16,028 bases of DNA, from contig CP070771.1 of the NCBI GenBank assembly GCA_020345785.1, positions 2,950,776-2,966,803 of the forward strand, in the 5' to 3' direction. Source of the DNA: Desulfobacterales bacterium. Its GTDB lineage: Bacteria > Desulfobacterota > Desulfobacteria > Desulfobacterales > JAFDCJ01. The first letter of the stretch is position 1; each line of letters begins with the position of its first letter. A program made the position numbers and the translations under genes. Below are positions 6,407 to 13,124 of this stretch, piece after piece. The notes beneath the pieces are model-generated. The model did not search any database. It was not told where the DNA came from and saw only the letters and a program-made list of their open reading frames with translations.

Positions 6407-7828
6407 ATGTCGGAAGAACCTCAATCGTCGTTGCAAATCCCACGGGCGCAGAAACCTGAATTCCTGACGGAAACAAGATTTGATGAGTTTGATTTGCCTA
6501 CTGAAATACTTGCCGGATTAAACGATGCCGGGTTTTTCTATTGTACTCCTATCCAGGCGCAAACCCTTCCGGTGTCACTGATGGGACGCGACGTTGCCGG
6601 CCAAGCCCAGACCGGCACCGGCAAAACAGCTGCTTTTCTGGTTACCGTTCTAAACGGGTTGTTGTCGAAACCGGAAGAGAGCACCGGGTTGCCGTCGGCG
6701 CTGATTGTTGCACCGACCCGGGAATTGTCTCATCAAATATATGAAGAGGCCAAAGTTCTGTCGCGCCATACTTCGCTTTCCCTGGTTCAGGTGGTCGGCG
6801 GGGTGGATTATCTCAAGCAGGCTGAAACGCTTCGCAAGGGCGTTGATATCATCATCTGCACCCCGGGCCGCATCATCGACTATTACAAACAGGGAATTTT
6901 TAAAACCGAGGGCATCAAATTTTTGGTTATTGATGAAGCCGATCGTTTGCTGGATCTTGGTTTCGCCAAAGACATGCGGTATATTCTGCGCAAGCTTCCA
7001 TCCTATGAAAAACGGCAGTCCATGTTGTTTTCAGCCACGCTTTCTTATCGCGTCATGGAGCTTACTTATGAGTATATGAATCTACCCGAGTTTATTTCCA
7101 TCACCCCGCAAACCCTGACCGTTGAGGGCATCGAGCAGTCGTTGTTTCACGTCGGCAGCGACAGGAAGATGGCTTTATTGCTGGGTCTTCTGAAGCGGGA
7201 GGAGTGGAGCCGGGTACTTATTTTTGTTAATACCAAGGCCGGTGTGGAAAACCTGACCTACCGACTGAAAGGCAATGGATGGCCGGCTGAGGGGATCACA
7301 GGCGACCTTCCCCAACGCAAGCGCTTTCGGCTGATGGCGCAGTTTAAAAAAGGTCATATCAAGATTCTGGTTGCAACCGATGTCGCTTCACGGGGCATTC
7401 ATGTTGAGGATATCAGCCATGTTATCAACTATGATCTGCCCCAGGACTCGGAAAACTATGTTCACCGCATTGGCCGAACAGCGCGGGCCGGCAAAACCGG
7501 TAAGGCGATTTCCCTGGCGTGTGAGAGATACGTGTTTCATCTCGAGCAGCTGGAAGATATGTTGAGTTACAAAATTCCGGTAATTTGGCCCGAGGAAGAC
7601 TGGTATGTCGAAGATCAATCCAAGCCGATTCCGAGTAAAAGAAAGACCCGATTGAAGAGAACCGCCCAGCGGCGCCACCGAAGTACGGATAAAAAGCAGC
7701 GACCCGACCGCGCACCCCAGAAAAAAAGAAAGCCTTCGCATTTTCCCGGTGCATTTTTTGGCTTTGGACCGGAGCCGGTAGAAGATGAAAAAGGGGATGT
7801 CCCCCGTAGTCCTGCCTCAAATCCCTAA
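6407..7828 (+). CDS. rhlB: DEAD-box ATP-dependent RNA helicase, RhlB-like
   Basis: Cytoplasmic RNA helicase that unwinds short RNA duplexes using ATP, probably in mRNA decay or ribosome assembly. The 473-residue protein has all family motifs in order: Q motif with CTPIQ (46-50), motif I AQTGTGKT (67-74), PTREL (103-107), TPGR (142-145), DEAD (166-169), SAT (199-201), ATDVASRG (313-320) and HRIGRTARAG (343-352). The run from CTPIQ through GRDVAGQAQTGTGKT resembles E. coli RhlB closely; the symbol is given on that resemblance only. From about residue 415 a basic, disordered-looking tail (KRKTRLKRTAQRRHRSTDKK) likely binds RNA and ends in an acidic, Pro-rich segment. The ATG at 6407 is preferred, with AAAGG about 11 bases upstream. 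A GTG at 6395 would add four residues but has no ribosome site. It is monocistronic, with repeat-rich gene-free DNA on both sides. Confidence 0.95.
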   Translation: MSEEPQSSLQIPRAQKPEFLTETRFDEFDLPTEILAGLNDAGFFYCTPIQAQTLPVSLMGRDVAGQAQTGTGKTAAFLVTVLNGLLSKPEESTGLPSALIVAPTRELSHQIYEEAKVLSRHTSLSLVQVVGGVDYLKQAETLRKGVDIIICTPGRIIDYYKQGIFKTEGIKFLVIDEADRLLDLGFAKDMRYILRKLPSYEKRQSMLFSATLSYRVMELTYEYMNLPEFISITPQTLTVEGIEQSLFHVGSDRKMALLLGLLKREEWSRVLIFVNTKAGVENLTYRLKGNGWPAEGITGDLPQRKRFRLMAQFKKGHIKILVATDVASRGIHVEDISHVINYDLPQDSENYVHRIGRTARAGKTGKAISLACERYVFHLEQLEDMLSYKIPVIWPEEDWYVEDQSKPIPSKRKTRLKRTAQRRHRSTDKKQRPDRAPQKKRKPSHFPGAFFGFGPEPVEDEKGDVPRSPASNP

Positions 7829-7888
7829 CCCGGACAAGCCGGTTGGAGTGAAACGGAAATCCCGATTCATCGGGGAACCAAGAAATTA

Positions 7889-7974
7889 ATCACGAAAGCA
7901 TCCCGCCGCGGCGGGAAAAACACGAAAAGGAGAAAATAAAAGCTTCGTGTTTTCGTGATGAAAAAATTTTTTCA
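7889..7974. terminator. Nested hairpin block, possible two-way transcription end
   Basis: ATCACGAAA (7889-7897) pairs with TTTCGTGAT (7951-7959), and AACACGAA (7919-7926) with TTCGTGTT (7944-7951). Between the left arms sits a perfect 16-base palindrome, TCCCGCCGCGGCGGGA (7901-7916). TGAAAAAATTTTTTCA (7959-7974) closes the block. Its place between convergent genes suggests a terminator or transcript-end stabiliser, but no GC stem is followed directly by a U-tract in either direction. Confidence 0.35.
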
Positions 7975-8089
7975 CAGAATGCAAAAACTTCACTTTTAAG
8001 ACTCTACGCTTCGATCGAGACTGCGCTTGGTAGAAGTGGCCCCTTGCGGGGCAGCAAATTTATCACAAAGTTGGAACTGTAAAAAGATT

Positions 8090-8124
8090 GAACGTCGAAC
8101 ATCGAACATCGAACATCGAACGTC
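8090..8124 (+). repeat. Five tandem GAAC(A/G)TC heptamers
   Basis: Five exact 7-bp units lie head to tail: GAACGTC, GAACATC, GAACATC, GAACATC, GAACGTC. The outer units differ from the inner three by one transition. The same units appear on the opposite strand at about 8350-8371, making a long-range inverted pair with the ~225 bp in between. Confidence 0.8.
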
Positions 8125-8195
8125 CAATATTGATGGCGCTGCGCTTTATCTATTTTATTTAAAGGGAGTGAATCAAAGCCTGCAACGCGCTCCCC

Positions 8196-8224
8196 TCGAC
8201 GTGCTCGGGGCCTGAGCTTGTCGA
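8196..8224. repeat. Small palindrome containing CCTGAGCTTGTCGAAGG
   Basis: TCGACGTGCTC (8196-8206) and GAGCTTGTCGA (8214-8224) pair at 9 of 11 positions around a 7-base loop. The CCTGAGCTTGTCGAAGG phrase is, to my knowledge, a short intergenic repeat scattered through many unrelated bacterial genomes. Confidence 0.5.
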
Positions 8225-8349
8225 AGGCAGCCGAGTCGGATTGCGATTGGCCGATTCGATCGCACAGGCTAAGCGTTCCCGCCGCGCCAGCGCCTGCACG
8301 GTGTGTGCGCCGTGTATTATTCAGCATTTTTTTAAATTGACAGAAATTC

Positions 8350-8371
8350 CGTATTCGATGTTGGACGTTCA
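8350..8371 (-). repeat. Inverted partner of the GAAC(A/G)TC array
   Basis: Read on the minus strand this is TGAACGTC, CAACATC, GAATAC, i.e. about three units of the heptamer family in the opposite orientation to 8090-8124. Against TGAACGTCGAACATCGAAC (8089-8107) it pairs at 17 of 19 positions. Confidence 0.6.
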
Positions 8372-8386
8372 TTAGTTTCTTTTTTA

Positions 8387-8423
8387 GATCAAACTGGCCG
8401 TTCCGCCGCCAGCGGCTGGGCTG
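8387..8423 (+). repeat. 37-bp GATCAAAC hairpin module, copy 2
   Basis: Matches 31 of 37 bases of the module at 6131-6167. The stem reads CTGGC/GCCAG here and CCGGCC/GGCCGG there: module positions 9 and 25 change from C-G to T-A, so pairing is kept. The innermost pair of copy 1 is lost. It lies in the same order relative to the heptamers and AATAAC tract as copy 1. Confidence 0.7.
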
Positions 8424-8500
8424 CTTGCCCTGCGTCGCCTTGAAATCGAAGCGGGGACACCCGAAACCTGAAACCTCAAAAAATAAAAGCAATCGGCAAC

Positions 8501-8520
8501 ATCGACAATAAATTGTCGAT
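8501..8520. repeat. Perfect 20-bp palindrome
   Basis: ATCGACAATAAATTGTCGAT has two 9-base arms and a 2-base centre. It lies 50 bases beyond the stop codon of the last ABC gene on the minus strand, so it could form a hairpin at the 3' end of that transcript. No T-tract follows. Confidence 0.5.
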
Positions 8521-8536
8521 ATCGCGCAACTAAGCG

Positions 8537-8566
8537 CCTAATAACAAATAACCAATAACAATTAAC
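8537..8566. repeat. Degenerate AATAAC tract, copy 2
   Basis: CTAATAACAAATAACCAATA continuing as ACAATTAACACC, ending 4 bases short of the ABC ATPase stop codon. It matches the tract at 6177-6219 in composition and in its place after the GATCAAAC module. Confidence 0.6.
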
Positions 8567-8569
8567 ACC

Positions 8570-9679
8570 TTAACCGCCCGCTCGCTGCAGCACCGGTGCC
8601 TCCCCGTCGAACAGGTGAATGATTTCAGGTGCGAAATGCAGCCAAATTTTTTCGCCGGTGCCGATTTTCTCTCCTGAGGATACCACTACTTTTACCTCGC
8701 TTTGCGCCTGGTCGGCCAGAGTCACGGTCAGCACTGTGGTTTCGCCCTGAAATTCGACGATTTTGACGGAAGCGCCAACTGCCGCCGTCGACGGCTGCGT
8801 TCGCGACACCTTGATCTGCTGAGGTCGCACGCCGATCGTAACGGCTGCTCCCTCCGGCTTGGCCTCGAGCCTGCCGTTGAATTCAAAAACGCTTTTATCC
8901 GGGGCGGCTGAAATCGAGACATGCTGTTGATCGACAAGCTCGCCCGGAATGAAATTCATGGCCGGTTCACCGACAAAATAAGCCACAAAGCGATTGGCCG
9001 GTTGATTCCAGATTTCCTCGATCGTTCCGATTTGCTGCAGCTCGGCCTTGTTGATGATCGCAATGCGGTCGGCCAGCGAGATCGCTTCGGCCTGATCGTG
9101 GGTGACATAAACGGTCGTCAGCTCCAACTCGTCATGCAATCGACGGATTCGGGCCCGGAGCGCAGCCCGTACACGCTGGTCCATGTGAGAAATCGGTTCG
9201 TCCAAAAGTGTTACATTGGGTTTGCGGACAAAGGCGCGCGCCAGCGAGACTCGTTGCTGGTGACCACCTGCCAGAGAAGACGGATATTTGCTCAGCACCG
9301 ACGTGAGGTCCAACAGTTCTGCGATCCAGCTTACTTTTCGCTCCACTTCGGAGTCGCTCATTTTGCGGGCTCTGAGCGGAAAGGCAATATTTTCATAAAC
9401 CGATAATCGTTGATACAATGCATAGGACTCGAACGCCAGTGCAACGTTTCTTTCCGCCGGTCCCATAACGTTGACGACTTTTCCGTCAAACAGAATTTCA
9501 CCGCGACTGATTTCTTCCAGACCGGCCAGCATGCGCAGCGTCGAGCTTTTCCCGCCTCCGGAAGGCCCCAAAATGGCAAGGAATTCTTTGTCCCGGCATG
9601 TGAGGCTCAGGTCTTTGACGCCGACCACGTTGCCCCGAGGATAGATTTTCCAGACCTGCTTCACGTCGATTTGGCTCAT
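8570..9679 (-). CDS. ABC transporter ATP-binding protein (MalK/UgpC type), second of two
   Basis: Cytoplasmic ATPase subunit, 369 residues, of a carbohydrate-type importer. Walker A is GPSGGGKSS (38-46), Walker B TLLDE (E161) and the switch histidine lies in VTHD (H194). Two features are unusual. The Q-loop glutamine is replaced by glutamate (AFESYALY, E84), as in its partner ATPase. The signature is LAGGH (136-140) rather than LSGGQ. About 130 C-terminal residues form the OB-fold/TOBE regulatory domain seen in MalK-like proteins (GVRPQQIKV). The ATG at 9679 has AAGGAG about 12 bases upstream, overlapping the stop codon of the preceding ATPase gene; the genes are 15 bp apart. It is last in the operon. 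Because every catalytic residue except the signature serine and glutamine is kept, it should still hydrolyse ATP, perhaps as the weaker half of a heterodimer (inference). Confidence 0.93.
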   Translation of the reverse strand: MSQIDVKQVWKIYPRGNVVGVKDLSLTCRDKEFLAILGPSGGGKSSTLRMLAGLEEISRGEILFDGKVVNVMGPAERNVALAFESYALYQRLSVYENIAFPLRARKMSDSEVERKVSWIAELLDLTSVLSKYPSSLAGGHQQRVSLARAFVRKPNVTLLDEPISHMDQRVRAALRARIRRLHDELELTTVYVTHDQAEAISLADRIAIINKAELQQIGTIEEIWNQPANRFVAYFVGEPAMNFIPGELVDQQHVSISAAPDKSVFEFNGRLEAKPEGAAVTIGVRPQQIKVSRTQPSTAAVGASVKIVEFQGETTVLTVTLADQAQSEVKVVVSSGEKIGTGEKIWLHFAPEIIHLFDGEAPVLQRAGG

Positions 9680-9694
9680 TTTCTTAGCGGCTCC

Positions 9695-10825
9695 TTATAC
9701 TTTGGATACATCCACGGTATTCCGATAAAAAAACATTTGATCCTGGTCGAACTCAAGCCACAGTCTCTCCGAGAGCTTGTAGTCGCAAAGACCTTTTTCA
9801 CTGCGTGACCTCACATGCAGGAAACAATTTTCCAGCTCGAACGTCACAAGACTGCTGTCGGCTTCATGGGCAATCGCGTATACCGGCAGCTGTATGGCCG
9901 CATCCGTCATTTTCTCTCTGCCGAGTCGGATATGCTCGCATCGGATGCCGAGCCGCGTCAGCAGGCGCTCGTCTTCGCGGCGGGCAACATTCTTCATGGC
10001 ATCAACCTTCTCATCCCGAATCCTAATTGTGAAAAACTCTCCGGCCTTAAAAAAGCTGGTGCCGTTGCGGTGCACAATTTCCCCATCGATGAGATTCATC
10101 GGCGGCTCTCCCATCAAACTTCCCACGAAGTCTGTCGCCGGAGTGTTGTATATCTCCTCGGGCGCCCCCTCCTGTTCGATCACACCACGGCGCAAGATGA
10201 CGATTCGGTCTGAAAGACCCAGGGCTTCGCGATAGTCATGGGTCACATATATAATGGTGCTGTGGTATTTTGATGCAAACTCTTTGAGCAGGGTTTGAGT
10301 GGAAAATTTCAATCTGGCGTCAAGGTGGGCAATCGGTTCGTCCAGCAGATATACATCCGGTCTTCTCACCAGCGCCCTGGCCAGTGACACCCTCTGTTTC
10401 TGTCCACCGCTCAAGTGCTGAGGCAATCGATCCAGTAGATCTTCAATTCCGAGGAAGCCGGCGATCTCTTCGACGCGACGTCGCTCCGCCTCAGGGGTCA
10501 ACTTCAGTTCCCAACGCGGTGCCCGCAGCGGAAATGCAACGTTATCATAAACTTTCATATGAGGATAGAGGTTGTATGTCTCAAAGGCCATCGAGACATT
10601 TCGTTCCTGGGGTGGAAGATCATTGACGATGCCGCCCTTGAAATAAATCTGCCCCGATGAGACAGACTCGATTCCTGCGAGCATCTTCAAAATTGTCGTC
10701 TTGCCGGCTCCGGTAGGTCCGACGATCGATAGGAATTCTCCCTCGTTGCAGATAAGGCTCACGTCATCGACTGCAATTTTACTCCCGTATAACTTGGTCA
10801 CATGTTCCAGTCTGACTACAGCCAT
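9695..10825 (-). CDS. ABC transporter ATP-binding protein (MalK/UgpC type), first of two
   Basis: Cytoplasmic ATPase subunit, 376 residues. Walker A is GPTGAGKTT (36-44), the signature a consensus LSGGQ (138-142), Walker B YLLDE (E163), and the H-loop VTHD (H196). The Q-loop position is glutamate (AFETYNLY, E82), shared with the neighbouring ATPase. The C-terminal third is a TOBE-like domain, less conserved than in MalK. The start ATG at 10825 lies 2 bp after the stop of the small membrane protein. Its ribosome site (GGAGG, 10 bases upstream) is inside that gene, so the two are probably translationally coupled. It most likely forms a heterodimer with the product of the next gene, giving one transporter with two different nucleotide-binding subunits. 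Substrate cannot be told from the ATPase. Confidence 0.94.
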   Translation of the reverse strand: MAVVRLEHVTKLYGSKIAVDDVSLICNEGEFLSIVGPTGAGKTTILKMLAGIESVSSGQIYFKGGIVNDLPPQERNVSMAFETYNLYPHMKVYDNVAFPLRAPRWELKLTPEAERRRVEEIAGFLGIEDLLDRLPQHLSGGQKQRVSLARALVRRPDVYLLDEPIAHLDARLKFSTQTLLKEFASKYHSTIIYVTHDYREALGLSDRIVILRRGVIEQEGAPEEIYNTPATDFVGSLMGEPPMNLIDGEIVHRNGTSFFKAGEFFTIRIRDEKVDAMKNVARREDERLLTRLGIRCEHIRLGREKMTDAAIQLPVYAIAHEADSSLVTFELENCFLHVRSRSEKGLCDYKLSERLWLEFDQDQMFFYRNTVDVSKV

Positions 10826-10827
10826 GT

Positions 10828-11022
10828 TTAGTCTTCCTCCTTTTCACCGTTTGGTCGAGGCCCAAATTGGAAAAGCGCGGCAGCCAACCCCGTGGCAATG
10901 ATGGCTCCCAACCACTGCGGTAGAAAACTCTCTAAAAACCTGAGCCAGGCAAAATTGACCCCGATCCAAAGCATGATCGACCAAAACAGCCAGTTACCGA
11001 TTGTCATCCGTGGAAGCATCAT
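10828..11022 (-). CDS. Small two-helix membrane protein of the ABC operon
   Basis: A 64-residue protein with two predicted membrane helices (about 9-29, rich in Trp/Ile/Leu, and 35-53, WLGAIIATGLAAALF), a short loop, and a charged C-terminus (RPNGEKEED). I do not recognise a family with certainty. Size, topology and place in the operon match the small DUF2160-type proteins encoded with two-ATPase importers such as the rhizobial glycerol transporter (GlpU). The coding call is supported by a good ribosome site (GAGG, 7 bases before the ATG at 11022), by tight 2-bp spacing to the next gene, and by a hydrophobic profile unlike chance translation. A second ATG directly follows the first. It could be an accessory subunit of the permease complex; this is inference. 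Confidence 0.8.
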   Translation of the reverse strand: MMLPRMTIGNWLFWSIMLWIGVNFAWLRFLESFLPQWLGAIIATGLAAALFQFGPRPNGEKEED

Positions 11023-11083
11023 TCATTCACCTCGCATTCGATTCGTTGTTGGTCCCGAAGTCCGCAACTCGAAAACTTCGGAG

Positions 11084-11899
11084 TTAGCCTTTTACTGCAC
11101 CAAAGGTAAGACCTCGGATGATGTATCGCTGCATCAACCAGGCGGCTACCAGCGTCGGTAAGATCGCAATTCCGGCACCGGCTGCCATAGGGCCGTACTG
11201 GACCTCAATGGAGCCCCAAAACGACGAAATCAGTACATTGACCGTTCGCGCTGTCAAGCGCGTAAACAGAAACGCGTAGAAAAACTCGTTCCAGGACCAT
11301 ATCAGACAGAACACCGTGGTGACGGCCAGACCCGGCAGAATCAGGGGGAAAACAATTTTCCGGAAAATTTCCATGCGCCCGTAGCCGTCGATCATCGCTG
11401 CATATTCAAGTTCAGCAGGAACTTCCCTGAAAAAACCGTACAGCAAAAATGTTGCAAAGGACGTATTGAAGTAGATATAAAGCAAAATGAGACCGGCGTG
11501 GGTGTCCAGCAAGCCAAGGGACCGGAAAACGATGAAGAAAGGAATGGCGGCCACCACTCCGGGAAACATTCGCGTCGAAATCGTCACAAACAGTAAATGC
11601 CCCCCGCCGGTGTTCCAGCGGGCGAAACTATACGCCGCCGGCAGTGACACGATCATAACAAATATGGTGCTGACCACGCTGACAATCGCGGTGTTGCCGA
11701 GATTGAACCAGTAGGGATAATCCGTAAAGAGACGCTCGAAGTTCTCCAGCGTGGGAGTAAACACGATCAATTTCTTAAGCTCTGTTGTAAATATGTCATC
11801 CGGACCTTTGAAGGCGGTCAGGTATATCCACAGCAGCGGACCAATCACAATCGATAAAACGACCAGGGTCGTGATCCAGAATAGCGTCTTTTTTAGCAT
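11084..11899 (-). CDS. ABC transporter permease, MalG/UgpE type
   Basis: Inner-membrane permease of 271 residues with about six helices, typical of the MalG half of carbohydrate importers. The first helix is near residues 8-28. The cytoplasmic coupling (EAA) loop is visible as EYAAMIDGYGRMEIF followed by KIVFPLILPGL, which docks on the ATPases. A periplasmic segment after helix 1 is of usual length. The ATG at 11899 has GAAAGG 6 bases upstream. It lies 56 bp after the other permease gene and 61 bp before the small membrane protein gene, all on the same strand. The second Ala-Gly of the EAA consensus is read here as Gly-Tyr, a mild variation. Confidence 0.94.
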   Translation of the reverse strand: MLKKTLFWITTLVVLSIVIGPLLWIYLTAFKGPDDIFTTELKKLIVFTPTLENFERLFTDYPYWFNLGNTAIVSVVSTIFVMIVSLPAAYSFARWNTGGGHLLFVTISTRMFPGVVAAIPFFIVFRSLGLLDTHAGLILLYIYFNTSFATFLLYGFFREVPAELEYAAMIDGYGRMEIFRKIVFPLILPGLAVTTVFCLIWSWNEFFYAFLFTRLTARTVNVLISSFWGSIEVQYGPMAAGAGIAILPTLVAAWLMQRYIIRGLTFGAVKG

Positions 11900-11955
11900 C
11901 TTTAGCCTTTCTTCAACTTCACGAAGTTATTTCATAGTGGCAAGGCGCTCGCCGG

Positions 11956-12909
11956 TTACTTGATGACACCCAACGACTTCATCAGAAGCCGGAACATGAC
12001 GGCACACAGCGCGATGGTCAAATACAGGGAAAAAATCGCCATAGTCGACCCGTAGCCTATATCGAAATAAACAAAGGCGGTCCTGTAAACGATCCAGTCC
12101 AGCAACTCGGTGCCCACGCCGCCGCGCGTCGTGCCGTAAAGCGGGTCAAACAGCCGGATCAGCCACATGGTCCGCAATACCACAATGATCATCATCAGCG
12201 GGCTCAGCATTGGCAGCGTCAGTCTGCGAAAGGTATACCAGCCTGAGGCGCCGTCCACTCTGGCGGCTTCAAAAACGTCTCGCGGCAAACTTCTCAGACC
12301 CGCCAACAGAACAAATATCGAAAACGGCAGCCACTGCCAGATAGTGATTAGGCAAATGGTATAGAGCGCAAAATGCGGGGACCACCAGTAGACCTTGCCG
12401 AGACCCACGGCAGTTAGAATCTGATTGACTGCGCCAAAATCATACTCGAGCATGAAATTCCACAACAGCGACAGCACCAAGGGTGCAACCAGCAAAGGTA
12501 AAAGGGCAAGCCCGCGTACGATGTTCTGACCTCTGAAGTCTCGATTCCAGAGCAAAGCCAATCCCAAGCCAATGCTCAATTCGGCAATGATGCAGATCAC
12601 CAAAACTTCGAATGTACGGGCCAAGGCTTCCAGAAATGACCTATCGGAGAGCATTTGCCGGTAATTTTGCAAACCGATGAACAACGCTTCGCCCTGCATC
12701 CCCCACTCGTGAAACGAGTAGTATATGCAGTAAAACAAAGGATACAGCATGAAAATCAACAACAGAATCAGCAATGGGATCAACAATGTCCATTTAAAAT
12801 AGCGTTCGCTGGTCAGGGTTTCCCAAATCGATGGTCGTCGGGCCAGGGCGATAGGTTGCACTTTACCTGCAGGTCCATATCCCCTCTCACGCACCGAATT
12901 CGTTTTCAC
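11956..12909 (-). CDS. ABC transporter permease, MalF/UgpA type
   Basis: Inner-membrane permease of 317 residues, the other half of the transport channel. A polar N-terminal stretch of about 38 residues precedes the first helix (LLIPLLILLLIFMLYPLFY). The EAA coupling loop is clear: EAARVDGASGWYTFRRLTLP, a near-consensus match. Six helices fit the hydrophobic pattern. The start is a GTG at 12909, chosen because AAGGAGG stands 4 bases upstream, the strongest ribosome site in the operon. The gene is 215 bp downstream of the binding-protein gene; that gap holds a strong GC hairpin. Together with the MalG-like partner it should form a heterodimeric channel. Confidence 0.95.
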   Translation of the reverse strand: MKTNSVRERGYGPAGKVQPIALARRPSIWETLTSERYFKWTLLIPLLILLLIFMLYPLFYCIYYSFHEWGMQGEALFIGLQNYRQMLSDRSFLEALARTFEVLVICIIAELSIGLGLALLWNRDFRGQNIVRGLALLPLLVAPLVLSLLWNFMLEYDFGAVNQILTAVGLGKVYWWSPHFALYTICLITIWQWLPFSIFVLLAGLRSLPRDVFEAARVDGASGWYTFRRLTLPMLSPLMMIIVVLRTMWLIRLFDPLYGTTRGGVGTELLDWIVYRTAFVYFDIGYGSTMAIFSLYLTIALCAVMFRLLMKSLGVIK

Positions 12910-13075
12910 AACTCCTCCTTTATCTTCGTCCCAGGATTTGTCTTTCTCTCCCGGCGAATTCGCCGCACAGCCTAACGCATACCAGATTTAGGCTGCAGCA
13001 TGAAACTGCTCTCCGTTTACCAACCGTCACCGCGGTCGACAAACTGCGAATGGATGTCGGCATCCATCCAATTGG

Positions 13076-13113
13076 GGTGCCGGCCCCGGGAACCTGCCCC
13101 GGGGCCGGTCACC
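13076..13113 (-). promoter_or_regulatory. Strong GC-rich hairpin after the binding-protein gene
   Basis: CCGGCCCCGGG (13080-13090) and CCCGGGGCCGG (13098-13108) form a perfect 11-bp stem with a 7-base loop. GGTG and CACC extend it past one bulged base. It starts about 11 bases after the binding-protein stop codon. No U-tract follows, so it is better explained as an mRNA 3'-end stabiliser or partial attenuator that keeps binding-protein expression above that of the permeases. A second small stem, TGGATG/CATCCA (13051-13066), lies just beyond. Confidence 0.65.
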
Positions 13114-13124
13114 ACGCGTTGCTC

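Larger units (their letters stand above)
7829..8569. other. Gene-free convergent intergenic region rich in hairpins and repeats
   Basis: About 740 bp between the 3' ends of the helicase gene (plus) and the ABC operon (minus). Short open frames here (8027-8215 plus, 8004-8492 minus) run through the GAACATC array and look spurious. Besides the entries listed separately, it contains small hairpins at 7861-7874 (CCCGATTCATCGGG) and 8039-8052 (GCCCCTTGCGGGGC). Confidence 0.75.

Noticed and set aside
8090..8124. Heptamer array considered as a CRISPR or minisatellite
   Set aside because: Units are only 7 bp and directly adjacent, without spacers, and no cas genes are present.
8027..8215. 62-residue plus-strand open frame with RRTSNIEHRTSNI repeats
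   Set aside because: The peptide repeat is simply the 7-bp DNA repeat translated; no ribosome site or family resemblance.
8004..8492. 162-residue minus-strand open frame in the convergent intergenic region
   Set aside because: It runs through the GAACATC array and several hairpins, has no ribosome site or recognisable motif, and its composition is that of translated repeats.
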